A stretch of DNA of 64,000 bases, from assembly GCF_022201045.2 (NCBI RefSeq), contig NC_068556.1:3698001-3762000 (forward strand), in the 5' to 3' direction. A model generated the notes under the pieces. It was given only the letters and a program-made list of their open reading frames with translations. It searched no databases and was not told the DNA's origin. The stretch is from Citrus sinensis. Taxonomy: Eukaryota; Streptophyta; Magnoliopsida; Sapindales; Rutaceae. Both the position numbers and the translations under genes were made by a program. Positions 37,605 through 49,551 of the stretch are shown piece by piece (the first letter of the stretch is position 1; every line of letters begins with the position of its first letter).

Positions 37605-39732
37605 TCACTTACAAATAGGATTTTGACCAGGCCCTCCGAAGAAGAACACTGGTTCAGTAGTATAGCCTTTAACATAATTGTAAGCATCATAGCAGTAATA
37701 TTCGTCAGCCCAAGTGCCTACCCATTGAGGGTACTTGAGCTGAAGAGAAAAGTCTATAATTCGAACGTGCTCGATTGAACAAGCAGAACCCTGAAGACCA
37801 TGTGAAAATGATCCGCTCCCCATGGCAGTTTTTGTATGAGGAGTTTTCTTCACATTTGGGCTATAAACTTGTCCTCCCCATTCCACTAATATTGCACTGT
37901 ACGATAGGTAACTGAAGAGACTTCCAGGCCAATAGCCGACAACAATGTTACCATTAACTTTTAGCCACCAATTTTTTGTGTTAGGATCCTGAAATTGAAA
38001 AAGAAAAAAAAAAATGGAGTTTTACATTTTTAGGTGCATTAAAGGAAAAGAAAGAAAAAAAAATTATTACCATCATACCAAGTATATGCCGACCGGCAAA
38101 TAATACTGGGGTCCTTCAGAAATCGACCAAGGACCAATGGCTGCTCCAAGGGCTACTTGTCCTGTTTGCACAAACCCAGAGCAAATGGCATCGAAGCATC
38201 CTGTCGATTTGTAGCTATCCTTCTGAGATGAACATGTTTGGAACCAGTAAGTAAGAACCACAATTCACTTCTGGGGTGAGAGTTTTTAATGAAAATTGAT
38301 ACACTTACAGTCCAATATACAAATAATCGCGTCAGTTTATCACCATATAACTTTGGATTTACCTGAAAAAAAAAATTATAATTAGATTAGGAAGAAAGCA
38401 TAAATATGTAGAACTGTTAGCATTTTTATTTACATTATTGGTAAATGTACTAACCACCCATCCTCCCTCTACGCTTTCAAAATTGTCACCAGGCCCACCT
38501 TTGAGCCAAATTTGAGCAGTAGTATAATCATCTGGCGATTCAACTCTCGGATTCCAAACGTTTATATCTCCTTGAGCTCCTATGTAATTGAATCCGACTG
38601 TAACAAGTACTGCAGCCTGGTTCAGGAATTGTAACCGAGAATATTAGAAGTAGCTTTTATGCAATTGTATTGTGTTGTAAGAAGGGGTGCAGCCTGGTAC
38701 TTAGTACCATCAAGAAAATTAGGAGAATTTGAAACAACAAGAATTTATTAAGGGCATGAAAAAGCTACAGCTGCTCACTGAACGGTCAACTAGAGGACCA
38801 AGGTGGATCGTTTTGTTGTTTATAGACTCAAATTTGCCGTGTGTAGCATCTGTTCTATTAGCTGCATAGGATACTTCAGGGACTTTTCTCCCAAATTGCT
38901 GAAGAGAAGATGCTCTCAATAAATCTTGCCTTCGAATTCTTCGAATTGGAACAGTTCCGTTTGGACAACTTCCACTCTTTTGCCAAGTTTGAATTGTTAC
39001 CGGCAGCCTAGAAGACTCATTTCTTCTATCCACTTTCTCGGCTGGTATATCAAAACTGGGGCTCAGCTGCATATTGTATGAAGCAAGACTAGTAAAAATC
39101 TAACAGAATTGTAGTCAGTGCAAGTTTCTAACCATGATCTTTCATAAGTAGCTCAGGAAAAGAAGAGAGAAATGATAAAATGCACCTGAATTGTGTGGTT
39201 CTTCAATGCAGGATGATCAAGTGCAGGTTGTTTGTATATATCAACACAATCAATAATATCTCCATCTTCACTCTACAGAAGGAAACATCCCATTATGTGC
39301 ACTCTATGAAAGATAAACTCTACCATAAATGCTAGTTTTTCAGCGTCTTAAAAGGAAAAACAACTGCTGATGCTCTATTAATTTTTTGACAAGCCAGTAT
39401 TATTTTTTTAAGTATTAAAATATTTACAGCAGAAACCACTCCTGGGTTAATGGTTAGTAACAAGAGTGGTTGGTAGCAAAACTCAAAAGTTAAGGGAGTG
39501 AGTACCAACCACCCAAAACAAGAGTGAATTTTTTTTTTTTTAATAAATATTAAGGATGTAAAATACCATTACTCACTTATACCTTAATGCTTTTTACTGC
39601 AGGCCTGTTGAGAAGCTTCAACTTCCTGTCAATTTCAGGAAGAGTTTTTCTAGCTTTAGCGTTCACTTCTACTCCATTACACAGGGTAGATATAGCCCCA
39701 AACAACAAAAACAAATAAACTGTTTTCTCCAT
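37605..39732 (-). CDS. Neprosin-domain secreted protein (copy B), Glu-to-Gln at catalytic site
   Basis: Seven exons: 39732-39583, 39272-39186, 39066-38779, 38616-38455, 38362-38309, 38222-38079, 37988-37605; 422 residues. Exon layout and phases match copies A and C. It has a signal peptide ([17 protein letters not shown]), the activation region ([25 protein letters not shown]) and a complete DUF239 domain ([67 protein letters not shown]). The first catalytic glutamate is kept (about E225); the second position is glutamine (Q335, WGGQV, codon 37869-37871). It is closest to copy C, and the two share sequence beyond their stop codons (37420-37600 with 42216-42370), which shows recent duplication. 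Confidence 0.88.
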
Positions 39733-40439
39733 TTTTGCTCTGTTACAAAAGCAGCTTTGGCGGCAGAAACAAAAGCATCAAGAGTGATTGGAAAATCGAA
39801 ATTTCCTGATGACACAAACACTGTAAAGCAAAAGTGTCATTTTCCAAAGTGCAATTATGTAATATTTATTGCTCATTAACCCTGCTTCAAGTTCATTTGA
39901 AAAGTCAAATTTTTGTTTCCATTGCAGGTGGGTTCTTGCAAAGTTCCAATCAAGTTATTTTATCCAAACAAACCCAAATCCAACTGATTTATTCTTTTTC
40001 TAAAAATGGAATACAAAATTGCCTTATTCAGGGATAATTCCCTCGGAGGTCTTAAAAGTTATTTCCTTAATATATATTGTGTTATTAATGTTTAAGAATG
40101 CTAGTTATCCTAAAAGTTTATCCTAAACTCACGTGGGTTTCATTTCTTCAAGTGGAGGGTAAAATGGCGGATTAAAAATAGTGCAAAATCATAATCACTC
40201 AATTAATGCCACATCTCATGACAACTAATTTGTGATAAACTTGTTGAGATATCTGTTATTAGTTCATTGTTAACGTTTGAGTTGTGAGTACGAACACACC
40301 TACAAAAATAGGCAAAAGAACAAAGTTTTTGACTTACAATTAAAGAATTGCTTTCTCAATTGATTCCCCTCTGTTGCATCTGCAAATCTCCGAAAGCAAA
40401 CATAAAAAAAAGAAGTATTTTCCATTCATTTTTTTCACC

Positions 40440-40494
40440 CTTCAAATTGACAATTGATAGTTACTTTAAAATATATTAGATTACACTGCTTATA
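40440..40494. repeat. Left half of the copy C downstream flank, paralogous to 37377-37434
   Basis: The sequence around AATTGACAATTGATAGTTAC up to CACTGCTTATA resembles ATTGCCAACTGATTACTAGT up to CACAGCTTATG in the flank of copy B. The matching right half resumes at 42216, so the transposon 40495-42215 interrupts an otherwise collinear flank. Confidence 0.7.
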
Positions 40495-42215
40495 TGTAGT
40501 GTTTATTTTCTGGAGTGAGAGTGAGAAGTTTGGATTCCTCCCACTCTAGTATTTACTTACAATTTTTAAGGAGAGAGTGGATTGAATCCACTCCCCCCTC
40601 TTCCCTTTTTATCCTTATATTTAAAATAAAATAAATAATATTTAATAAAAGGAAAATTATCAATCATATACATTTAAATGACACTCGTATCAAACGTGTG
40701 TGAATACTTTTCAAGTGTATCACTCGTATACCCTAAGTTGACAAAACATTTCTGCCGTCCACCAATCCGTTAACTTCCGTTTGCAAGCGCTGACATCATA
40801 AGGGTAATTTAGTCTTTTAAGATTGACGAAACTTTGATTAAAAAAAACGACATGTCATCCTATTTACCTAGTAAAAAATGACATGTCATATCATATATAT
40901 TGATAAAAATGACATGTCATCCCATTTATCGGATAATTGTTAATAATTACTAAAAAAAACTACTTTACAACCGAATCTACTTCTCTGAAATTTAACCTAA
41001 ATTTTTGAAGATCTACTCCTCCAAGCTCCAACTAAAAATTTTTATGGTATAATATGTATAATTGTAAATAATATATTGTTAATAATTTTTTATGGTATAA
41101 TATGGATATTTTTTTATGGATAATTGTTAATATTATGTGCCATTAATAATTCTTTTTTTTAATCAAAAAAATGTATTGTTAATAAAAAAAATAAAAAAAA
41201 TTTTGTATTGAAAATTTACGTTAATTTTTTGGGTAAATTTATATTTTTACCTCATTTTGAGTTTCAAGGGCAAAATAGTCAATTTGTCACAATTCTGTTA
41301 ACTTTCTAACGGAAGTTAACAGATTGGTGGACGACATAAGTGTTTTGTCAACTTATGGTATACGAGTGATACACTTGAAAAGTATTCACACACGTTTGAT
41401 ACGGATGTCATTTAAATGTATATGACTAATAATTTCTCTTAATAAAATAAAATAAATAACATCATATTTATTTAAATAATATTATTATATTATATTATAA
41501 ATTACATTTATTAAAAATAATAATAAACATACTTATTTTATTAGATTTAATAAAATAAAATAAATAATATTAAATTTATTTAAATAATATTAGTATGTTA
41601 TTTTATAAATTAAATTTATTAAATAATAATATTACACATAATTAAATATAATATTATTATATTAGTTAAAAATAATAATTTACATTGATTCTAAGTTAAA
41701 ATTACTTAAAAATAATATTATTATACTCATAGAGAATTAATAATATTACTATATTATATCTTTATTTGGAAATATAATATTATTATATTTATTTAATTAA
41801 TAATAATAAATATTTTATTTTAAAAAAATATTAATTTTCTACTATATTATCAATGATAATGTTTCATTTGTGTTGCTATTATTAATAATTTTTTATATAC
41901 ATAATTCAAATTCAAATTAATAAAAAATTACGATTTACATAATTAAGAATATTAATAATTATTATTAATTTATAAATATAATAAAATAAATATTTTATTT
42001 TTCAAATATATTTTTATTAATTTTGTAATTAAAAATTATAATTCTTTAAATAAAGGTAAAACTGTAATTTAAATTATTTACTACCAATCCAAGACAATTT
42101 CATACTCCCACTCAAGTGTAAGTAAATAACATACTCTCACTCTCATTCCACACTTTTAATTTCAAGATTCTCACTCTTCAGAATTCCCACTCCAATCTAA
42201 AATGTAAACTCTACC
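40495..42215. mobile_element. Non-autonomous TIR transposon, 1.7 kb, PIF/Harbinger-like
   Basis: The left end TGTAGTGTTTATTTTCTGGA and the reverse complement of the right end GGTAGAGTTTACATTTTAGA are inverted repeats, and both continue into GAGTGAGAGTGAGA-type sequence. ATA flanks both ends (40492-40494 and 42216-42218), giving a 3-bp target duplication. The unoccupied form of the site is seen in the paralogous flank near 37425. The interior is extremely AT-rich (41440-42060) with no ORF, and a Mutator-like MITE is nested at 40651-41438. Confidence 0.7.
40651..41438. mobile_element. Mutator-like MITE, 788 bp, copy 1 (nested)
   Basis: Terminal inverted repeats of about 150 bp: the left arm starts GGAAAATTATCAATCATATA and the right arm, reversed, starts GAGAAATTATTAGTCATATA. 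Both contain CGTGTGTGAATACTTTTCAA. The target duplication TTAATAAAA (9 bp) lies at 40642-40650 and 41439-41447; long TIRs plus 9-11 bp duplications are typical of Mutator-like elements. No transposase. It has three copies of the self-complementary GACATGTCAT at 40849, 40880 and 40911, where copy 2 (55196-55919) has one. Confidence 0.88.
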
Positions 42216-42373
42216 ATAATGGATCCGATTTTGGCACATCAGCTCCATTAAACTTCACAGCAACAATATGAAATGAGTGGATACTTTGATGTATAGCTAC
42301 AGTTGGGGAGCTGTGAAAATTACTTTGTTACATTGAAATGAGTACGTAACGCTTTTGCTTTAAATCATGATTC

Positions 42374-44228
42374 TCACTTACAATTAGGATTTTGGCCAGG
42401 CCCTCCAAAGAAGAACACTGGTTCAGTTGTGTATCCTTCAACAAAATTATATGCATCGTAGCAATAATATTCATCAGCCCAAGTGCCCACCCATTGAGGG
42501 TACTTGAGCTGAAGAGAATAGTCTATAATTCGAACGTGCTCTATTGAACAAGCAGAACCTTGAAGACTATGTGAAAATTCTCCACTGCCCATGGCAGTTT
42601 TTGTATGAGGAGTTTTCTTCACATTTGGGCTATAAACTTGTCCTCCCCACTCCACTATTGTAGCACTGTGACTTAGGTAACCAAAGAGACTTCCAGGCCA
42701 GTAGCCAACAACAACGTTACCATTAAGTTTTAACCACCAATTTCCTGAGTTAGGATCCTGAAAATCAACAGACATGGAGTTTACATACATAGTAGCATCC
42801 AAAAAGGAAGAAAAATGTAATTTAAAATATTACCAGGGATATGCCAACAGTCACATAATATTGGGATCCTCCAGAACTGGAGATGGGGCTAATGGTTGCG
42901 CCAAGGGCTATTTGTCCTGTTTGCACAAACCCAGAGCAAATGGCGTCAAAGCAACCTGTCGATTTGTAGCCATCCCTCTGGAAACAAATATAAGATGAAC
43001 ATGCATGGAACAAGTAGTTAAGTACCGTCATTCACTTATGGGATGAGTTTTTTTTTTTTTTTTTTTTTTTTTGCGCAGATAATTGGTGTACTTACTGTCC
43101 AATACACAAATAGACGCGTGAGTTTATCACCATATAACTTGGGATTTACCTGGAAAACAGTTTATAATAAGATTAGGAGCAAAGCATAAAGATATAGAAC
43201 TGTTGGCATTTTTTGTTTGTTTTTGGTAAATGCACTAACCACCCATCCTCCCTCTATGCTTTCAAAATTGTCACCAGGGCCACCCTTAAGCCAGATTTGA
43301 GCCGTAGTATAATCATCTGGTAAGTCAACTTTTGGGTTCCAAACGTTTATATCTCCCTGAGCTCCTATATAATTGTATCCGACTGTAACAAGTAATGCAG
43401 CCTGGTTCAGGAAGTGTATCAAGAAATTAGGAGTTAAGCAACAAAAAAATATGTTCAGGAAATGAAAAAAGGGCAAAAAAACATGGCAGCTGCTTAAAGA
43501 GGGCTTACAGAACGGTTAACTATGGGAGGAAATCCTAATGGTTTGCTATCGTTGAAAGACATAAACTGAGTTTCTTTAACATTTGTTTTGTTTGCTGAAG
43601 AGGGAATTTCCGGGGCTTTTCTTCCAAAATTTTCAAGAGAAGCTGCTCTCAATAAGTCTTCCCTCTGGATTCTGCGAATGGGAACAGTTCCATTCGGGCA
43701 ACTTCCACTCTTTTGCCAAGTTTGCATCATTACAGGCCGCGGAGACTCGTTCCTTCTATCCAATTCCTCCGACAGTAGATCAACACTAGGTTTCAGCTGC
43801 TTATTACATGAATGAAGACAGTCCACTTAAGGCTTCATTTTTCAGAAAACAAATGTTCTCCAAATCATAGAAGGGGTAAGAATAATAATAAATGCACCTG
43901 AATTTTATGGTTCTTCAATGCTGGATGATCAAATGCAGATTGTTTGTAGATGTCAACACAATCTATAATATCTCCATCTTCACTCTACGGGAACAATCTC
44001 TTACATTAGAGTGCCAACATAATAAGTGACGAAAATTGTCCAGGGGTACTAGACTAGTAGCATGTGACATACCTTAATACTTTTTACTGCAGGCTTATTG
44101 AGAAGCTTCAGTCTCCTATCAATTTCAGAAATAGTTTGTCCAGCTTTAAGTTTACTATCGACTCCATTTCCCAAAACAGATACAAACGTTACCAGCAAAA
44201 GCACAGAAATGGTTTTGGCATTCTCCAT
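42374..44228 (-). CDS. Neprosin-domain secreted protein (copy C), Glu-to-Gln at catalytic site
   Basis: Seven exons: 44228-44073, 43984-43898, 43796-43509, 43401-43240, 43149-43096, 42977-42834, 42757-42374; 424 residues. The start chosen is [20 protein letters not shown], which lines up with copies A and B; an in-frame ATG 93 bp upstream (44321) would add a non-hydrophobic extension and is less likely. The domain is complete: [82 protein letters not shown]. The first catalytic glutamate is about E227; the second is replaced by Q337 (WGGQV, codon 42638-42640). A poly-T run of about 25 lies in intron 5 (43048-43072). Confidence 0.88.
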
Positions 44229-44938
44229 TTTTGTTTCAGAAGCAAGTATGAAGCCAATGACAGTTTCATCTTCAACATAACAATTATATAATATCATAAT
44301 GCATTGGGGTGTATTAACCATGCTTCAGGTTGATTTGGAAAGCTATGATATTGTTTCCATTTCAATTTAGACTCCTTGCTTATCAGCCAAATGATTTATA
44401 AGCAATATTCTAAACCAAAGACACCAGCAGAAGTTTTTCTCAAAATGGAAATAAGTTGTCTTACTAGGAGAGTCCACATATGGTGTCTAATTTGCGGTGT
44501 TATTATTTCAGTTGTAAGTTCCCTAATTCTGACCAATATACAGATTCAGAAAGTTATATTTGGTAGAAGGAAAAAAAAAAAAAAGGGAAAAAGGAAAGCT
44601 CTGGATAAAACTGCAAGAAATAGGCAAAAACAACAAAGAGTCAAAACTCCACATTAAGCTAACATTTGTATTTCCATTTATACTTTGCTCCACTTATTCT
44701 GATGTTTACTGGCTAATTGTGCTTTATGGTGCAGCATCCAAAAGAGATTATTCGCAGAATTTATTCTTGCGGACCACTGAGTAGCTGAATTATCAAATCT
44801 TCAAATATGACCGGTCGTGTTTTGCAAGAAGTAGCAAATAATCAAAATTAAGAAGCATCTAAAATATTAGCTTGCCACCCAAGAAAGTGGTGGCAAATCA
44901 GCAAGCATCCGTTTGTAGCTAGAATCTGTTACAAGAGT

Positions 44939-46797
44939 TTAAGGGCACAAGTGATTTCTTCCAGGTCCTCCAAAGTAGAACTCAGGATCTACAATGTAGT
45001 CTCCAACATAATCGACACCATAACAGTTGTACTGGTCTGTGTAACTATACACCCATTCGGGAAACTTCAATGTACGAGAATTGTCAAGAATTCTAATTCT
45101 CTTGACACTGCCTGAATTACCGGAAATATAATCAGGAAAATGCCCATTTCCCATTGCTGTTGCTGTGTGAGGAGGATTCTCCAACTTCGAGCTATAGACC
45201 TCGCCTCCCCATTCGGCACTTTCTGCACCACTGGGTAACAAACTAAACAACTTAGGGGGCCAGTAACCTACATTGATTTTTTCTCCATATTGCATCCACC
45301 AGTTGCCTGTGTCCGGATCCTGAAATCAGAAAAGATAAGAGATGAACCAATAGGAAGTTGCAAGTAAAAGAACCTTCCATCAGAAAAATGTGAAAATCCA
45401 TTATTGCTTCCCCTGCAAACTATTAATTAAATCAAAATAAAGCTGCATTTTCTCCGACCTTAAAGAGGTATATAGTGATCTGATATGGAAGCCCATTAGG
45501 ATTTGAAATGGGATAAATTGCTGCACCAAGCGCAATCTCGTTGCTGACTTGAACAAAACCGGGGCAAGTGACATCAAAGCACCCTGTTGTCTTTGATGCG
45601 TCGGCCTAATACATGAACAAAACATTGTTTATTGATACAGCAATATGCATTACAACATTTTTAAGTCATGGTTGGCATAAACCTACAGTCCAATATACAA
45701 ATAATCGAGTTTTTCTGTCCCCATACACTCTTGGATTTACCTGAAAATTTAGGCAAAAATTAATAAATTAATAAAATAAAATAAAATAAAAGAAAGAAAG
45801 AATTGTGGGGATTAAGAGATTCTTTAATGAATGATAATGAACTTGAAGACAATTGAGTGGCTTCATAATTAAATTAGTACTAACCGCCCATCCAGACTCG
45901 ATGCTCTCAAAGTCATAGTAAGGGCCACTTTGCAGACTAACACGAGAAGTACTATACTCATCATCTGATTCAACAAAAGGGTTCCAGACTTTGATGTCTC
46001 CTTTTGCTCCAGAAAACATGTACCCTACTGTAAGCAGTATTGCTTTCTAATATTTTTACACAAAGCCAAGTCAGATAAAAACATATTTTCAAAAATTAAG
46101 TATAGTTTTATCACTCCATCATGTATGATTGAATCTTACTGAATGATTTGGTTGCTGAAGGTTTGGTTGCTTAATATCATTAAGCTGCTTAACACGATGA
46201 TAGAAGCTTGGCTGCTTCCTGCCATAACCTTCAAAGGAATTCGAGTTGTGAATTCTTCTCACTGGTATTGTTCCTTCAGGACAGCTTCCATTTTTTCTCC
46301 ATATTTGTGATGCCATAACAGTCGTGGATGTTTCTGTATCAGCTGATCCTGTTGTCACTGTCTTCCCATTTGGATCATAAGTGGGTGTCATCTGAATCAA
46401 ATACATAGTGGTAACATTATTGAATTTTTTTATTTAAAAGAAAATACTAGAAGTGTTGTACTTGTACCTGGATAATATGATCCTTTAAAGCAGGATGATC
46501 AAATGCTGGCTGCTTGTAAATGTAGACGCAATCGATAATATCTCCATCTTCACTCTACAAGGACCAAGAAGTTTCAATGATACATAACTTAAAAATATAG
46601 TCAAAGAAGTTATATTTATATATACATACCTGAATGCTTTTCACTACATTGCCGTTGCTGTTGAGATGATTTACTTTCCTTCCAATATAGGAACTCTTTT
46701 GTCCGGAGATTATCTCACCCTTTGCAAACTCATAACTTATTACAAAAGTTACTCCTAGTAGAATTATGAACCCTTTGCATCCCAGTATATACTCCAT
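44939..46797 (-). CDS. Neprosin-domain secreted peptidase (copy D), catalytic Glu kept
   Basis: Seven exons: 46797-46630, 46554-46468, 46391-46140, 46046-45885, 45740-45687, 45605-45459, 45319-44939; 416 residues from [20 protein letters not shown] (an in-frame ATG 24 bp upstream at 46821 is possible). Motifs: [52 protein letters not shown] (about E219), [30 protein letters not shown], then EWGGEVYSS with glutamate at about 330 (codon 45200-45202). Unlike copies A-C, it keeps both presumed catalytic glutamates and is the most diverged of the intact copies. It is the array member nearest the retrotransposon. Proline-specific endopeptidase activity is inferred from the family, not shown. Confidence 0.85.
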
Positions 46798-47548
46798 GGG
46801 ATCACAGAACCTTTTCACCAATTATTTTAAATTCACAACATATAAATGCAATTAAGTAGAAGTTAGAATAATTTTCTTTTTACACAACAATGATTATTGA
46901 ATATACAAGAACTCCTTAAAAGGCAGCACATATATACTTTTGGTGATCAAACAGAAGTGACATGGAAAATTCTTTGCTGTTAATATTAGTTGGAGCGCAA
47001 TTTTGAAGACACCAAATTTGCATGATTCACCTTTCTACTCTCATTCGCTTTAAGTTTACATGCATGACGCATCTTCAATATTTGAGATGCAGCATGTGCC
47101 ATTTCAAGTGGCTTCTGCAGATGGCGCCTTCTTAATTTGCATACTGTGCGCATGCAAGTTTAATTTGTTTTGTGAGTTCATTGTCATCGGCTAGCTAGGA
47201 GAAAGAGAATAAACAGACATTTCATATACGTGTGTGTGTGTGGCTCAACATCCATGTTTAAATTATTGAAAGTGTTAAACGGCACCGTTTCATCAAGCAA
47301 TCTGCTAGGCATGGTTTTGGGTTTTCGAAGAACAGCCCATAACACTGAAAACTGCATGCGAAATAATTAGCTAGACTTGCGAAGAAGACGTACTTGCACG
47401 GTCTTCAAATTCGCCTCCGGGGTAGATGTCGTTCACCTATCAAATATAAAACATGTCTCTATAGACTATAGAGCGAATAACAACCAATATGCCTTAAAAG
47501 AAACATTCTGAAACTATAAAAATAGTGTTAAGTCATTAGCACCGCAAA
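46798..47548. other. Upstream region of neprosin copy D
   Basis: No gene recognised. It holds the promoter of copy D and ends at the target duplication of the copia element. A short GT run occurs at 47230-47241. Confidence 0.45.
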
Positions 47549-47553
47549 ACAAC

Positions 47554-48032
47554 TGTTAATGCTTAATCGACAAATGCAACCACATTGAACCAGTTAACGT
47601 AATAGGATCAACTCAGAACAACCAAGAACTAGAATTAGAACCAAATAACAACAGCAAGATTCAACAAGAACCAAGAAGCAAGCAAAGAGAAGAAGAGCAC
47701 AGAGAAAGAGTTTACGTGGTTTAGTACCAAGGTACCTACAACCACGGCTGAAAAACCAGCAGAAGGCTTAAGCTTTATTAATGGATACGATTACACAAAG
47801 AATCTATGGAGTGCAGAGATTAAATCTCTAGTTTACAGAATTTACTATCTCTCACTCTATCACCCTTAAAATCACACGCTAACTTTGCCACAAACCAGCC
47901 CTTATATATGCATGCCTCTGTTTTTGGAATCAGCCGTTAATAATAACGACTTCTAACTAACAGCAGGCCCACACTCCAGCTCAGCTCGCCACGTCAGCAT
48001 ACTAGTAACAGAATTAAACTAACAGCTTCACA
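47554..48032 (-). repeat. 3' LTR of the copia element
   Basis: On the minus strand it starts TGTGAAGCTGTTAG and ends ATTAACA, giving the TG...CA ends of an LTR. It matches 56993-57478 along its whole length; the other LTR has an extra 7-bp AAGAACC repeat. A TATATAAGG box lies inside, near 47905. Confidence 0.95.
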
Positions 48033-48050
48033 AATCTCCACCTTAGTTTA
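48033..48050 (-). other. Polypurine tract of the copia element
   Basis: Immediately inside the 3' LTR, the minus strand reads AAACTAAGGTGGAGATT, a purine-rich tract of the kind used to prime plus-strand DNA synthesis. Confidence 0.75.
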
Positions 48051-48100
48051 TTCTGACTTCAAGCTTTCCTCCACCTCTGTTTCAGCATTTGAGACTTAGT

Positions 48101-48718
48101 TCACATGTTACCAAGTCCAATCGAGTTCAAAGAACTCGTGAACTTAATTGTTGGTAGTGGCTTAGTAAGCATGTCAGCTGGATTAACCTCAGAAGGTATT
48201 TTGACAACACTCACCACACCACTACTGATTTCCTCCCTTATAAAGTGTAACATCACGTCTATATGCTTAGTTCTCTCATGATACTTGGGATTCTTACTTA
48301 ACTGTATAGCACTAGAGCTATCACAGCTAATTGTGACTGTCTCTTGCTTGAAACCCAACTCAAAAACTAAACCCTTCAGCCAGATTGCCTTCTTTACTGC
48401 CTCAGTTAGAGCAATGTATTCTGCTTCAGTTGTTGAGAGAGCAACAACTGACTGCAGTGAAGCTTTCCAGCTAATAGCACCTCCACACATGGTAAAAACA
48501 AAACCAGTTATGGATATTCTTTTATCTAGATCACCCGCAAAGTCTAAGTCTACAAAACCAGCAACCTCACAGGTGGCTCCATTGACTTTCCCAAACAAAA
48601 TTCCATGATCAGAAGTCCCCTTAAGATATCTCAATATCCACTTGACTCCATTCCAGTGCTCTTTGCCTGGATTTTCCATGAACCTGCTGACAACTCCAAC
48701 ACCATATGCTATATCAGG
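48101..48718 (-). pseudogene. Copia polyprotein: end of reverse transcriptase and RNase H
   Basis: On the minus strand below the hAT insertion, the frame reads RPDIAYGVGVVSRFMENPGK, then WILRYLKGTSDHGILF, the RNase H core AGFVDLDFAGDLDKRISITG, then ALSTTEAEYIALTEAVKKA and NPKYHERTKHIDVMLHFIRE, which are standard copia RNase H motifs. The typical 'D-S-D-(W/F)-A-G-D' core appears as DLDFAGD. An upstream start at 48904 would lie in the hAT element, so the longer ORF is an artefact of the insertion. Confidence 0.88.
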
Positions 48719-49551
48719 CCTGGAACTAGGCTTGGCAAAACCCCAGGTCCGGTCCGGGTTTGGTGCAACCCGGGACCGGACCGGATGCCAAAAATTGAAA
48801 CCCGGACTCGGACAAAACCTGGCTTTTGCATGTCCGGTCCGGGCTTGAGCCCGACGTGTCCCGGGTCCGGGTTTTGTCTTCCGGGCTTCTAAGCCCGCAA
48901 ACAATTATTTCAAAAAAAAATTCTTTCATTTTTATGTCTTTGTATGACACCTAAATATCACCAAACAAGTGAAACAACAATATAACATGCATGCACATTT
49001 CTTGTGTATCATAATACAAGATAAATCTCAAACTTACGTCAAAGAGAAATTAGAGAAATAGTTAAATACAAACTTATAACATACTAACAATACAATTTTT
49101 GCACAAATAATAAATAAAAATTCATCTAACTTCTAACCTAAACTCATTCAATCTATATATATAAAAAAAATTAAATTCAATAACACAATAAATCTAAATA
49201 ACATCCAACATATCATAAGTTCATAATTATGACACCAATTATCAATACAACACATGAAAATCCTAAAATGTTCAACAACTCAAACAATAGTTCATAAAAG
49301 AGTCAAAACACCCCCATGTAAAATAAATAAATAACAAGTTCATGTCTAATTCCAAATAAATAAATAAAAGTTCATGTCATGCTACTCATCGACGCTTGTG
49401 GCTCATCATCATCATCCGAAATTACCTCCTCCCTAGTAAAAATCTCATCCTCCAAAACTCCACCTTACAACAAAAATAACACATTAAAATTCAAAGCATT
49501 TTAAGCAAATAAATACTACTAAAATATAATTCAAATAACTTTATACCTCCA

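Noticed and set aside
48101-48904. 267-codon minus-strand ORF as a single gene
   Set aside because: It is a chimera: the first 60 or so codons come from the hAT end and the rest from copia RNase H. The 8-bp duplication marks the junction.
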